NCBI GenBank assembly: GCA_949987705.1
Contig: OX465284.1
Coordinates: 106,313,163 to 106,377,162 of the forward strand
Length of the DNA: 64,000 nucleotides
From: Thereva unica
Taxonomy: Eukaryota; Arthropoda; Insecta; Diptera; Therevidae
Direction of reading: 5' to 3'
Below are positions 36,240 through 48,450 of this stretch, one piece after another. The position numbers and the translations under genes were made by a program. Every line of letters begins with the position of its first letter. Position 1 is the stretch's first letter. Below the pieces are notes generated by a model. The model was not told the DNA's origin, searched no databases, and saw only the letters and a list, made by a program, of their open reading frames with translations.

Positions 36240-37470
36240 AAGTTATGAGCCGACTAATGATGCTTTATGGCTAAAGACGGATCGAAATTGGAATAAAATT
36301 TTGAAAATACCACTTGTGACCAAAACTCTCCTAAAAAACTCTCCTGAATTACACTTGACCTTTCAACTTTTTGGCTAGAAAATAATAAGAGACTTCTTCG
36401 GGGAAATTTCTTATACAACAACAAAAGTTTCGCCTGGGCCATAAATATCACCCGGCACACAAAAAACAAAATGCGTTCATAGCCAAGATAGAATACAAAT
36501 TATGAGCAAAGATACTGAATTATGTTGGATGTCACAATCCAATCAACACGATGACAACAAGGCTGACAAGAAATTCTCTACACAAATCAGCTTCAAAACT
36601 TTGAAATTTCCTGAACATTGTAAGTCACCAGTGCGGAAAATTTCTTGAATGACGATCTTCCCTTCTTCAGGAATGTAATGGCACACTTTGAATTTATTTC
36701 TCATAAATATTCATGACATTGCCAGTCGGAGTACAAAGGAAATTCCTTCCGCGATATCCTACTACATGCAATAATTCATCCGTTATCCTCTACCTGCTGC
36801 TGTACCTACCTACGTACCTACCATCTACCAGGTGCGGGCAGAAACCGGTACAGCAAAGTCTGCAGTGTCACCTCTTCTCTCCAACACTGGCACTAAGCTG
36901 ATGAAAAATATTACTTAAATGTCGACATCCTGTGTGCTAGTAGTATCCTGGACCAGGGGACACTAGACAACTAGAACTGGATAACATGCTCCTGCGATAG
37001 TGATTATATCAGTGTGCATGGCTGAAGATACTGGGGGAGCTAGAGCGATTTAGGATAAACCTTTTAAAAAATGCAGAGAATCCTTTTTCGCTAGTGTGTT
37101 TTTTTTTATCTGAAACTTGTGATTTTATAGGGATAAAAACTGTGTGCTATAGAGTTAAATCCTTTTAGCAGTGCTAGGTGAATTGTGGAAAGTTGTTATT
37201 CGTTTTAGTTAGAAAATGGAGGATAAATTGGATAAAACAGATTTGCGTTAATCGCGACTTTTTAAATCTTTCTACTCAATTAATTTTAGTTAAATTAAGC
37301 CAGGATCTAGGAGAAGACTAGTTCGAATGAGATGAATCTCGTTTGTTATTGTCGACCCGTACTGAATTAAAAAACGATTAACTTTTCAGCAAAAATATAA
37401 AATATCTTACTTTCTATCTATCATTCGAACGTTGTAGCTAACTTACTAAAAGCATTTCTAAAAAATAGTT
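36240..37470. other. No gene recognised
   Basis: AT-rich, no motif. The end adjoins LTR junction copy C. Confidence 0.4.
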
Positions 37471-37535
37471 TCCAATCATAATTTTGGTGGCAGCGGTGGG
37501 ATACAAAATATGCAACCAGTAGCTACTGTTCGTAA
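37470..37535 (+). repeat. LTR end and tRNA-Leu primer-binding site, copy C
   Basis: CAATCATAATTT, TGGTGGCAGCGGTGGGAT (37,485-37,502), ATACAAAATATGCAACC, AGTAGCTAC. The leader resembles the one in the 18.7-19.4 kb array (ACAAAAATCCAACCGGTAGC), which ties the plus- and minus-strand copies to one family. Confidence 0.8.
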
Positions 37536-37609
37536 TGTGGTAATTCTGAAAAAGTAAGCACCTCAGAGTAAAAAAGAGGGTAACCGAGCCAGAATATGTT
37601 AGAGGGTTT

Positions 37610-39300
37610 TTTTTGTAGTAAGATGAAGCTTAGGAGTCACCCTTTGTACTACTTGTCCGTCATGTCTTAGAAGTCATGGTGCAGTGTATAGTAGTAAGCT
37701 TGATCTGAAGGAAAGATGAAATAGGAAAGATTAGGGGTCTGGAGGGTGCATGAGTAGATGTCGATGAACCTTGCGTTTGAACTCTGAGATGTTATATGAG
37801 CTCGGAAACACCGACTGCGGAAGAGAATTCCACAATCGAGTTGTTCTATTTATAAACGAACTACTAAAACGTAATGTGCGCGAAGGGGAGGGCTGAAGGG
37901 TGAAGGAGTGAATCGAGTTGGCTAGTCTTGTGTTGCGGGAAAAAATTGCCGTGTAGGCAGGAGGTTTTTGATTTCAGTGGAGCAGTCGCTATCATAATAG
38001 CGGTAAAACTTGCTGAGCGCTGCTACATTCCTACGGTGGCTTAAAGAATCGATGGAAAGGGTGCTATCGCCAATGAGTTAGATGGCGCGGTTTTGCACCT
38101 TGTCTAGCCAAGCCAAGGTGGTTTTAGGGGCGCCTGCCCAGATATACGAGTTGCATTCAAAGCGTGGCCGAATGTAGGACTTGGATATTGTAGCCAAGGC
38201 AGCTGGATGAAGGAGAAACTTACATCTCTTAAGGAAGCCGAGGCATTGATACGCTTGTTTGGTGACTTGGAGTATGTGATTATTCCATCGCAGATCGTTG
38301 GATAGAGTCACGCCGAGGATGGATATGGATCAGCTGTTATATTATCCTCGCCCACTGAAATGGAGGGAAGGTTGGTGCAGGTTTTGTTGGAGAATAGGCA
38401 GTACTTGGTTTTGGTTTCATTGAACTCGACAAGATTCTTGCGGCCCCAATCAAGAATGAGTTGAATATCCGCGTTAAGAGAGTTGGACATGAGTTCGCGT
38501 TCTAAGAGACAAGGTCTGGCACTTGCTTGTCCTGCGTTGTCGGAGGGGTAACTACCGTCATCGGCAAAACTATGAAGTGGATTGGAGGGGATTGAGAGCA
38601 GATCATTAATAAATATAAGAAAGAGAGTAGGTGATAGAATCGCCCCTTGGGGAACGCCGGCCGAAATGGAATGGGGGTTGGATTCAACGCCATCCAATTC
38701 TACCTTGATTGAACGGCCAGAAAGAAAGCTCTCAATCCAGTTCCTTAGAACTGAATCCATACCAATAGCTTGGAGTTTCGACAGCAGAGCGGGATGCCAC
38801 ACTCTGTTAAAGGCCTTGGAGATATCCAGAGCAACCAGACCAGACTCACCGAAGCCATGGATGCTTTGGTTGATGTGTTCAGTCAGGCACACAAGAAGGT
38901 CGCCAGTAGACCTTTTTGGTCTAAAGCCGTACTGCCTGTCGTGAATAATTTGGTTAGATTCTAGATATTTCATTAACCTTCTATTGATTATTGTCTCCAT
39001 AACTTTGGAGAGAACAGAAGTTATTGCTATTGGACGGTAGTTTAAAGGGTCGCCCTTATACCCAGTACACACAAGCATTCTTAATCATGATTATGACGTC
39101 AGAATGACGTAGACTGCATTTTATTTCCATAGCTTTTGTATAGGTCTACGTCATTTTGACGTCATAATCATGATTAAGAGTGCTTGTGTGTACTGGGTAT
39201 TACCCCTAACAGAATCATAAAGGAAGTGGGACAAGTCAAACATGGAGTTATGAGTTATAAAGTAGCGTGTGCTGAAGGTAGTTACGAGCTCACCATTTCT
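37610..39300 (-). pseudogene. CR1/Jockey-like LINE, RT to 3' end, split by a MITE
   Basis: The best-kept LINE here. A minus-strand frame of about 256 codons (38,308-39,078) carries KGDPLNYRPIAITSVLSKVM, QYGFRPKRSTGDLLVCL, GLVALDISKAFNRVWHPALL, SAGVPQGAILSPTLFLIFIN and a FADD box (38,557-38,568) in which live YADDTT reads FADDGS. A 1-nt-type break leads to the frame 38,078-38,311 with LRWNNHILQVTKQAYQCLGF, SYIRPRFECNSYIWAGA and LDKVQNRA. LIGDSTLSIDSLSHRRNVAA and YRYYDSDCS continue to about 37.95 kb. DISKAFNRVWH retains the first catalytic aspartate. EN is missing. The coding entry is cut at 39,056 by a MITE. Confidence 0.9.
39059..39199. mobile_element. Harbinger-like MITE, 141 bp, TTA target duplication
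   Basis: Inverted termini of about 56 bp begin TACCCAGTACACACAAGCA on both sides, with two mismatches in all. The arms surround a loop of about 29 nt. TTA occurs directly outside both ends (39,056-39,058 and 39,200-39,202). A 3-bp TWA duplication is the hallmark of PIF/Harbinger. Removing the element plus one TTA joins the LINE sequence directly ahead of KGDPLNYRP, so this is an insertion into the LINE. Confidence 0.85.
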
Positions 39301-39599
39301 TGATTGGAAATGATAGAAATAGGCAATAAATCCATTGTTTCTTGCACGATAACTCCCAAAGCACGTCCGATTTCATTGTGTGAATAATATGGCGAAGTTA
39401 GAAGCGATGGCCGAAGCGGCACTAAGACGGGAGGACTTCCTAGAGCACAGTATGAGGTCCGACTATGTATGGAGAAAAGTGCAACCTCAACCTGAAGGCT
39501 CTATAAAAAAATTGAGGATGGAAGAAGTCGAGGGAAAGAGAGAGTGAGAAAAGCAAAGCAACGCCAGAAGTATTAGCCACATAAAAGCTGATCCATCTG

Positions 39600-40920
39600 C
39601 ACGGAGCACAGGAGATTTGTTGCTTTTTGACTTTTCACAGCTTTACGCACCTCATATAATGTCGGTGGTTCTATTGGAATATTATCTTGAGGGATTACAA
39701 TTGCCTCCGTCTGTAGATCTTCATTTATTATTGGGGTTGGATTCAATAAGTTTTGAAAATATTGTCCCCATCTTTATTTTATCCTATCAGGTTCTTCTAG
39801 GTTACCATCTATGTCTCTGCAGATGTCCGCTCTTGCCTAAAACTTATTGCTGATCTGGCGTGTTCCTTTCTAGGTTGCCTAATTCTGCCTTCATTGAAGT
39901 CTTCCTGTGCCTTTAGAATCCTCTTGTTTAGATACTCCCTCTTCTTCTTTCTGTCTACAGTTCTCTTTAACTTGCTCTTGTGGGCCTTGTGATGTGCTGC
40001 CGGTGGCTTTTTCGTTTTTTTCTTCTTCTATTGCTGATCTACAGTCTTGAACGGGGCCCCAGCCTAGGGTCTCTTCTGCTGCCTCCTTTACGCTATTTTT
40101 CCGTTTTCCCCATTTGTTGTTGATGTCAGGCTGTTCTCCAACTCCTTCTCTGAAGTTTTGAACGGCAACATTCTGATAAGCATCTCTTCTTTCTTCAAGT
40201 TTTAGCTTGTCTATATCGTATCTTAGTTGTGTTTGCCCTTGGTGAGTTTTGGTCGCTATCCCGGTTTTAAATTTCGCTTTGACCACAAAGCCGCAGCCGC
40301 TCCTCTCATAGTTCTCACATTCAGTATACTCGCGACCCCTCTTCTCTCAATCAGGAACGTGGTCAATTTGATTATGTGTAACCCCGTCTGGTGACTGCCA
40401 CGTCATCTTATGATTATTTTGTGCGGGAGCATTGTTGAGCTCCTGTTAGAATTTCTCTTTCTCCTCGTACGTCTTGTCTCCTACGGTTCGCATGGACGTT
40501 TATGAGACTAATGTTATGTAGTCTTTTTTTAATTCGAAGCGTACATGTCCTACTTTTTACTGGCTTGAAGAACAGATTCAGTGATCCACCATTTTCTTTT
40601 CCACTATAAAGCCAGCTCCGAACTCTCTTCTTCCATTCTGTGATCCACTGGAGAGTATAGTGTAGGTTCTGATATCCGTTATGCCACTGTGAGAGCATTT
40701 GGTTTCCTGTAGAGCGGTGATCGCTATGTCGTATTTTTCCAGTGATAACAAAAGCGACGTTCCACGTTCCACAATCAAATCTGGGTTGTGGCGTTAGTCT
40801 TGTATCCAGGGGTCACCAGATGAAAAGTCATCATCTTCGTGGAGGTGGAGGAGGATTCGGTAGCATATCGGAAGGTCTTAGGCTTCAACTTCTGTATAAA
40901 CCTCAAATCCTGAAAATAAA
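39600..40920 (-). pseudogene. RTE-clade LINE relic: endonuclease and linker
   Basis: Minus strand from about 40,790: RGTSLLLSLEKYDIAITALQ, ETKCSHSGITDIRTYTILSS, GSQNGRREFGAGF, then CTLRIKKRLHNISLINVHA, the start of an APE-type endonuclease whose ETK catalytic glutamate is kept. Further on are VVKAKFKTGIATKTHQGQTQ, LRYDIDKLK, WGKRKNSVKEAAEETLGWGP and a lysine/glutamate-rich linker (39,891-40,286). The GDFN and SDH parts of EN and the RT proper are absent or decayed; 39,620-39,790 may be the next piece. A shorter copy lies at 56.0-56.6 kb. Confidence 0.85.
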
Positions 40921-40924
40921 TTGA

Positions 40925-42960
40925 AATTATTAACCAAATTTAACAATGAATGTCCTTCTCATTAAGGACTTGAGAGTCTTAAGCCATCTGCTTACAACCA
41001 CAATACTTAACTCTTATCATCCCCTTAATAAATCTACTATCAAATATATACGAAAATTCCTTTAGTTAATTATGCTAAACACTTTACTAACAAACCAAGT
41101 CCACTCCTACGGCCACAAGCTGCAGCCCGTAGTACTCAAGTGACACATAGTAATTAACATAAGCGCCACATCACTCAATCTAAGAGCTAATCTAATATTC
41201 TATGTTTATGCTGGAATCACATAGGAAATTAGTATCGAATACGTGACTGTAATATTTATAAAATGATCCTAAGGACGAAAGTCCTGCTATAGCATCTCAC
41301 CCGGTAATGAAATAAACAAAATCTCCAGGAATTCCCTCATTTGAAAGCAGTCTGTGCAGTGAATGTGGTCGGAGAGAGAGCCTATATACAATACAATAAA
41401 GTAAGTCGTAATATTCACTCCGTTACCACAGCAGAGAGGACTGTGCAAAAAAGGACCCTTGCCCCGAAATAGGGAATGGTGAAAATAACAACAAAAAAAT
41501 TGTGGAGAAAATACTTATATCCTTGGAGTTATAACCGCACACAAAAAAAAACAGCCCCATTCCGGTAGACCGCCAGAAGTAGCAAAATACCCCCGCCTTG
41601 GTGATGATAAGGACATCGTTTATATTAATAAAAAAAAAGTCCTTGGTCATTGTTTATATTTTTTCCTCGGGCATTTTATTCAATTTAAAAGGAAACGCCT
41701 CCTGCCGGTTTATTTAATTGCTATTAATATAATTCACCGCCCGACCCCACATCAGGGGGTGGTTATGGGGGGTGGGTTTCCTGGCTAAATCTCTTAAGCA
41801 TAGAGTAAAGGACGTTCAAGGAATTAGGCACGAACCTAGGCAGCCCCCGCGGAAGAATGATGAAGAAAAACTGTGTTGAAAAACATTTTAAACGGTGAAT
41901 AATTAAGCGCGGCCTTAATTATTCGCGCTTCACTCTTTTCATATTAAATTAGAATCATTTCGAAACCACTGGAATATCCTCGAGGCAAAGTGTTTCATAT
42001 AATTTTCTATTTAAAGCTCGCTTTATTCCCATCAGGCGACGTGCCCGTCTCAAGTGTCTCTCACTCGCTCTGTGTGTGTGTGTGTGAGTGAGCTAAGCAG
42101 GATACAAAAAAGGGATTCATGGCATATTATAATGTTTAAACTTCGTCTAACTTACTGCGTGCATCTCAAAGTTATGCAATTAATTATGTTACTCCCCGAG
42201 AATTTATGAAAAGTATGATGATGAGCTCCGAATTACTCTTTGGAAGTAATTTTTTGGTTTTATTTTTTAGGGGGGATGAATTTTTTGGAAAAATTTCCAC
42301 TCGAAATTAATCTAGGATCAGAGATTAGAAAAAGAGTTAGTGAAGCTGTAAAAGGATTCATTTTCTACATCGGTAACTTAAGCAATATTGTTCCTGGTAG
42401 AGGTGCAAATCCACAACGATGCTGATAAAATTTTAATTACTTTTTTGAAGGTCTAAACGAGAGATAGAGATAGAGTAGAGTGTTGTCTAACTTCTGTTGA
42501 TTCCCTTTTAAAAGTTTTGCTCGTAGTTAGAGAATTTTAAATCAAAGGAGCTTGGCCGTTCTCAAGCCAGATACGGGATTCCATCAAAAAACTTTCTTGG
42601 TAGCAAAATATAGGAAATTTGAAAATATTTATTTTGTAGTGTTGGTACGGCTCCTCCTCTTATAGTTAAATTTGGCAGCCATTTTAAACGACATTTTATT
42701 CCAATTCAATAATATTTTAATTCCCTAGTTTAAAGGGAAGTTGTTGTAATGGGTCCAAAAATTGAAAGCGTAGTTTCAACGTATTTTTATTTTTGAAGGT
42801 CCCAATAGCATTTTAAGCGTAAGTTTGAGAACTGTCTGTTTGTGTGCGTGTGTTCGTATTTATAGGGTCATTGGCTGGGATCAACGGAATATGATCTGAA
42901 CAGATTTTCATAAAATTCGGTCGAGCCGTTTTTTTGTTTAAGCCATGAGTAGGCAACCCA
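40925..42960. other. No gene recognised; small hairpin at 41.9 kb
   Basis: GAATAATTAAG at 41,897-41,907 is exactly inverted at 41,914-41,924 around CGCGGC. A TG microsatellite is at about 42,072-42,086. Otherwise AT-rich and without coding support. Confidence 0.5.
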
Positions 42961-43025
42961 AATGGTACCGCGGGCCACTTTGAAAATGCATTATAATCCC
43001 GCGGGCCGGGGTGATATATTAAGTT
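42960..43025. repeat. Fragment rich in GCGGGCC, possible DNA-transposon end
   Basis: The segment has gtaggcaacccaaatggtac, cgcgggccactttgaaaatg and, about 20 bp on, cgcgggccgg. GCGGGCC pairs near transposon ends are common in hAT MITEs, but no second end or target duplication is visible. Confidence 0.25.
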
Positions 43026-43960
43026 ATTCAAATTTAAGTCTATATAATTTAGGGAGAGAGTTCCAAAGCTGTGTTGCAAAAACAAAGAAAGAACGATGAC
43101 TAATTAACGTGCCGAAACGCGGAATTACTAAATTATTATTTCTGAGATTTTGCGAGAGCTGCACCAACTGGTTGAGCTGTGTAGGTGTGCGACTGTGTGG
43201 GATATCGTGAAAGAGTCGCAGAAACCTTAGTCACTTGACGTCACTAGCTGCTTTCTAGTCACATAGAAAGCAGCCGAAAACGGAGTTCGAGTACGTTGAA
43301 ATATGGTCAAATCGCTGCTTCAAGTTCATGGGCGCAAGAAAAATCGAGGAAAGGATAGATGTAACGGTCATGCATTCGAAGAGAGAGTAGTAAGGCTAAG
43401 CAAATTCAAACGTACAGTCTTTCTCAGCAAGTCACAATGATAACGAAGTTTAGACAGGAATCCGTAGGTTCTACTGACAATGAAACTAATGTGATCGTAA
43501 CAGACAACGCTGCTTTTCAGTACCATCCCAACATTTCTTGTTTTATTAACGCAAACAAGAGGAACAAAGAGTTTAACGTGATAGCAGAAAAATCAGGACG
43601 AACGACCAGTCGACCAGTAGGATACATAAAGCAAGTCAACAGCAAGCTTCTCTCCACATGTATGTATTTGATCGCAGGAAAATAAAGCTGCACCTCGTCT
43701 GCATACATATGAGTCTTAGAATATCGGTAATAAAAATTCTGAATAAAAGTGGCAATAGAATAGAGCCTGGGGGCGGCAGCGTGGAGTAGAGCAGTTGAGG
43801 GACTTTAGACATCTAGTTTAACCTTTTGAGAACGGTTAGATAAGAAACTTTACAAATTATATGAGTAGCCATCAGCTTTTTAAGGACCTTTGCCAGAAAT
43901 GGAAGAATACTGATAGGCCGAAAGTGGAAGAGACTGGTAGGAGAAGGGCATTTGGGAACG
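43026..43960 (-). pseudogene. CR1/Jockey-like LINE relic, second family
   Basis: From 43,945 down on the minus strand: FRPISILPFLAKVLKKLM (RT block), then after a deletion PPGSILLPLLFRIFITDI (PQGS block), then YADEVQLYF (about 43,684-43,708), where YADD has become YADE. Then about 43,230-43,030: LVIPRFGTLISHRSFFVFAT and QLWNSLPKLYRLKF, the conserved C-terminal end. Motif order is right but spacing is compressed and frames are broken. It differs in wording from the 38-kb copy, so it is a second family. Confidence 0.78.
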
Positions 43961-44442
43961 TGTATGATTAAAACATGCTTCTTTGCAAGTCGAAAGAAAC
44001 TTTGAAACCGTGAGGCAAGAGTGAGTTAAAATAAGCAATAGACGAGGTATGAACATTTTTAAGAAACCAGCCAATGTAAATTGGTGGTGCAGGTTTTCGT
44101 CAGAGAACAGATATTTTAAAAATGTAGGCAGCAGAAAGTAATTCGGCAGGCCTATGGTTAAATCCGACAAAAACCGGGATAAATGCCGACAACTCAACTA
44201 GTTTTAATTTTCGACACATAATCCTACTAAATCTGTTTTTAGCAGAACCTACTATCAGTCTTCCGCATTCTTCCACTTCATTTTTCCTCATCTTCCATCG
44301 ACCAAGCTTTAATCCTTTTTCCGTTTTGAACCGACTACTTACTTTTTAGGCTATAATGAAAATGATGATTCTCAGCAACTATCTATTTCCTATTATAATT
44401 TTTCCAATTTGTTAAGTAGCTAAAAATATAGATAATTCCGAG

Positions 44443-44840
44443 AATTTGATATGACGCCACACAGTTAATTGGATGGTATCTGGCATGCCCTTTCATTTGA
44501 TACCCATGTCAGTGGGTTGCAGAACGCAATTGCAAAAATTTGGCGCCATCTTGGAAACGCCATCTTTATTTTTTTTACAAAATGGTTCGATTGCATTAAC
44601 GCGAACTATGCATAATGTGTAAAATTGAAAGTTCACTGGTTACATTTTCTGCTTTTTAGTCTATTATACGTCTTCCAATATGTATTTTGTGTTGGTCGCC
44701 ATTTTGAATTTGGAATGACACCATACAGCTAGTTGAATTCTAATTGTCATACCCTTTCATTTAAAGCCCATGTCGTGGGTTAGGGAACACAGTTAATTGC
44801 AAAAACCGACCGCCCTCTCGGAAACGACAGCCTTCTAACG
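44443..44840. repeat. Two-copy direct repeat, offset about 264 bp
   Basis: Units at about 44,443-44,575 and 44,705-44,840 share atgacgccacacag/atgacaccatacag, then tgccctttcatttgatacccat/ataccctttcatttaaagcccat, then gtgggtt, aattgcaaaaa and ggaaacg. About 80% similar by eye. Repeats of this wording commonly accompany DNA transposons, but no terminal repeats are visible. Confidence 0.65.
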
Positions 44841-45045
44841 CTTTCTATAACACACACGCACACTCTGGCCAAAACAGTGACTTTCTCGTCGTTCAGTGGT
44901 GTTTCTGTGCCCCAAACTCGACGGTTTTGTTTATTAACTCCACCAGAGAGTGTAAAATGAGCTTCGTAAAAATCAGTATAGGCATCGATCATTCTTGCGA
45001 CGGCATTTCCATATTGCAAGCGGCTTGGTAACAATTTCAGCATGT
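44780..45045 (-). pseudogene. Tc1/mariner-type transposase fragment
   Basis: The 87-codon minus-strand frame contains MIDAYTDFYEAHFTLSGGVN followed by KQNRRVWGTET and then LNDEKVTVLARVC. This resembles the block around the first catalytic aspartate of a mariner-type transposase, usually SDEAHF.L.G.VNKQN.R.WG, then KVTVW. Here the aspartate position reads FYEAHF, so it is lost. No other transposase block adjoins it. It is a different subfamily from the 24-kb mariner. Confidence 0.65.
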
Positions 45046-45059
45046 TCTTTCGGTGTGTA

Positions 45060-45380
45060 TTGACTCAGGCTAAAAAATGTCAGTGCTTTCAATATATGGG
45101 AAAACCAAGCTTAGGAATCACTCTTTATACTACCAGTCTGTCATGTCGTTCAGGTCATGGTGCAATGTCTGGTAGCAAGCTTGGTTTGAAAGGTAGAATA
45201 GAGTATGATAGATTAGGGGAGGTCTGGGGGTATTGGAGCAAGTGGCTCTGAACCATACGTTTGAACTCTTGGGTGTTGTACGAGTTCAGAAAAACTGAAT
45301 GTGGGAGATTATTCCACAGTCAAATTGTTCATTTATAAACGAACTTTTAGACAGAAGAGATGCATGAAATGATGTTGCCT
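45060..45380 (-). mobile_element. CR1/Jockey-like LINE 3' fragment (38-kb family)
   Basis: About 300 bp resemble 37,620-37,860: aagcttaggaatcactcttt, gtctgtcatgtcgttcaggtc, atggtgcaatgtctggtagc, cgtttgaactcttgggtgtt and attattccacagtc, then gttcatttataaacgaact. The minus strand would be the end of ORF2 (WNSLP-type region) and 3' UTR. No open frame is left. Confidence 0.7.
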
Positions 45381-47889
45381 AGGTGGATAGTTGAACCTCG
45401 TAACTCTATCCTAATGAAATTTATCTGCTAAGTCAATCTAGGTTAGACATAGAGATAACTTGTAGCACTTTTAATATAAATTCCAATAAGTTTTAATCAT
45501 GTTGAACACTGATGAATATTGATGCAAAAACACACTGAATATCTCCAATACAAATTGCCAACGAAATATTAAAAAATAAAATTTCAACTATTTTAAAATA
45601 TATATGTAACTTTCCCATAACAAATTTCAGGATTGAGTTGAATGGTTTTGATTTACTTGCAAATATTTTAATTTCTGTGTCCGACATGAGATCGAGATGA
45701 AAATTCAAATGGAATATTTGCATTCGCCCCGTATCTGGGTAGACTTATATTAATGCACCAAAGAATTCCATTTTATACCATCAAAAATTTAAATTTTATT
45801 CCAATGAAAATAATATTCATGAGGAAAATTTTAACAATTTTTCAATTTTTTTTTCTTTCATGATTGTGTTGTTACTTGAGAATATGTACGTTTTGTGTAA
45901 TACGTAAAAAGCAGACATAGAAATGCATGGTCCTATGTACATTGGTGTGTGGTTTTTATTATAGTCCCAACTTCGGTATTCATTTATTCAAAAGTTAAAG
46001 TGTTTTCGTCCTCGCTATTGAGGCATATAAGTAGCAAAGTTTTATAGATATGAAAAGAAAAAATTGAAGAAAATATTCAATGTTTTTAGTTCTAGACATT
46101 GTCCTGTGACTATTCCCAATTGAAAGGGATGAAATTTCGAATTGAATTTTTCTACTTGCTCAAGCCTCGAATTTCAACAATCAAGAGCAGTCATTTGTAA
46201 GGAAAGAAAAATAAAATATATATAGTGAAATAGAAACAAAGTACAAAGAAAAATAAGGATAAAAAAAAATATAAAAAAGAGGGGACGAAAGGACATTCTT
46301 ACTTTTAGTGGAACCGTCTTGAAGTGTGTCCTGTCTCACATGAAGCCATTCCTTTCTCCATCGCACACAAGGACCAAGGAGGGTCGTTCTTTTAATGCCA
46401 TCAAAGCTTGTCTCATGGACCGCAATCAACAAATTGCGTTGAATGATTTCATTTTCATGCCCAAAGATCCTTGGAAAGAATTTTCTTATCGTTGATGATA
46501 TCAACCAAGTAAAAAAAAAATAAAGTAGAGAACCGAAGACGCAGTATGGAACGAACGAACGAAGACTTCGAGGACTATAAGAAATTGTTGGTGTGAAATA
46601 GAAGACTGCGGCCTAAGGGACTTACTGGCTGCCGACAGACGTTTGCTGTAAAATTTATTCAGGTCAATTTGATCCCTAGTAACGTGGAACTATTTTGCAC
46701 AAGGAGCCAAACCAAACCAAAAAAAAAAAGAAAAGGGGTGCACAGAAGAAAAAAATTGTTTCCTTCCCCTGCCACCCAAAAAGTAAAAGAAAAAATAGAC
46801 CATAACTAAAGGAATTTAGTTGACAGGAACAAACAACTGAGAAAATGTTTCCTTTTTTTCAACAACCACACCACCAATAAGCTCCAATCCAAAAAGCAGT
46901 AGAAAAGCAACAAAAACATAGACATAGACCAACAGAGGCTCATTCGACATTTTTCGACAGTTGCCTTCAATGTTTCTATAAAAAAGTTTCTTTTTTTTTT
47001 GGGTAATGGAACAGAAATGAATTTTATCTCAGGATGCAGGACCCTTCGGTTTTTATTACTGTCCGCAATCAACCTTTTAGTCTTAAGAATATTTTACTTA
47101 CTGTTCGTCGTCGTCCATGTAAGGATGTTTACCAGAGGCCAAAGGAGTGTGAGGATCCTTTACTTAATGTGTAATATTTTTAAGAAGGGTGATGAGAAGG
47201 AGTTTCTAAGGAAATGGAAGATTGCCGAAGTAATTATTGAGTTAAGTAAAAAAAGGATACGAAAGGACAGATTCTGAAGTTTATTGAGTTGATGTGTTAA
47301 ACTTTGGGATTTATTAGGTTTGAAATATTTATTTTAAATAAATTACTTAGATTGGGGCTTAGTGTAGTAAATTTTCGACTTCCTATCGATTAAAAGTCCG
47401 ATCATGCATAGCCGATGTTCACCAAGTGCCAAAAAAGATCGACGTACTTACATTGTTAAAAAGGCATCTGGCATATTACCAAGAAGATCCCCTAAGGTTA
47501 GTGTAACGCCACTGTTGACTCTCCGAGTTTTCTGCAGCGTTCACATACCCTCGGCGGATCACCACGATCAGTAGAAACATAAGGGGAATGTCTGTTCGTC
47601 TTTTCCATCGAACTCTGGCAATTGTGTCTGATCCCATAAGATTAAATTTCAATTCATCGGAAACACAACTCTTTTCCAATCGGTAACTATGAAATGTCAT
47701 CGTTCTAGCACCCATTCTGGAGGCTACACATTAGGTTCATCGACATCTTCTCGAGAAGTTCCTAAACCCTGCCAAACCAAGCCTATTCTTTTCTTTTATT
47801 CAAACATAGGTTAATTCTACCATGACCGAACGGCTACACGACGAATCTACATAAAATCCAGTATTCGTAGAAAATATGGTTTAATCAAA
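45381..47889. other. No gene recognised
   Basis: AT-rich. Frames of 107 (46,181-46,504, minus), 92 and 88 codons overlap on opposite strands without a domain. Nothing supported. Confidence 0.45.
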
Positions 47890-48450
47890 AGTTTTGTATG
47901 TATGTCCTATATCCTTCCATGTCTATGCACTCAAGAATTACACGAGGTCGTAATTCACGTCGCCACTCTCCTTTGTTATTCACCTCTCCACGTTTGGGAT
48001 AAGTCAGTGAATCCATCGACCCTTAACAGACTTATCCAACTTCCCTTGGCATTACGTTTGGCTCCGCTCTAACAGAGGGATCTGGATCACTGGGAGGATC
48101 CACGGTCTAGAGCGATCACGTTGACCAGTAATCTTGGGAGCGCTGCACAAATAGCAAGTGCCCCGCTTGGCAATAAATAAATAAATAAAATAAAATAAAT
48201 AAATAGCGAACGCTTTACCCACGAAGCTCTCCAAGTGTACTTTAAAGTAAAGCCTGCGGCCCGTTAAACTTAGGGCGAGCTGTGACTGAATGATCTGTTC
48301 CCAAAGCTTGATCCTTGCGGATACCAGCTTTCTCCGTTTGCACAGCTTCAGCTTTTTCCTCATTAGGCGTCAGATCACCTGTTTTAGGCCACGATTTAAT
48401 GTCCCAGATGACTTGCTTCCCCCATAGTTCCATCTTATGGAGGCGATCCC
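47890..48450 (-). pseudogene. R1-clade LINE fragment, end of RT
   Basis: On the minus strand, EEKAEAV and then, in another frame, KRRKLVSARIKLWEQIIQSQ, LALSLTGRRLYFKVHLESFV, GKAFA match the stretch after the FADD box of R1 (KTEAVL...KR.KLVTVRIKLG in the 31.4-kb copy, then YLGV..D..L.F..HLE). Stops and frame breaks throughout. An AAAT microsatellite interrupts it at about 48,174-48,205. Confidence 0.7.

Noticed and set aside
38582..38944. Plus-strand open frame of 120 codons
   Set aside because: Antisense shadow of the RT frame at 38.3-39.1 kb.
41897..41924. Hairpin as a terminator or small-RNA precursor
   Set aside because: An 11-bp AT-rich stem with nothing transcribed nearby is weak evidence for function.
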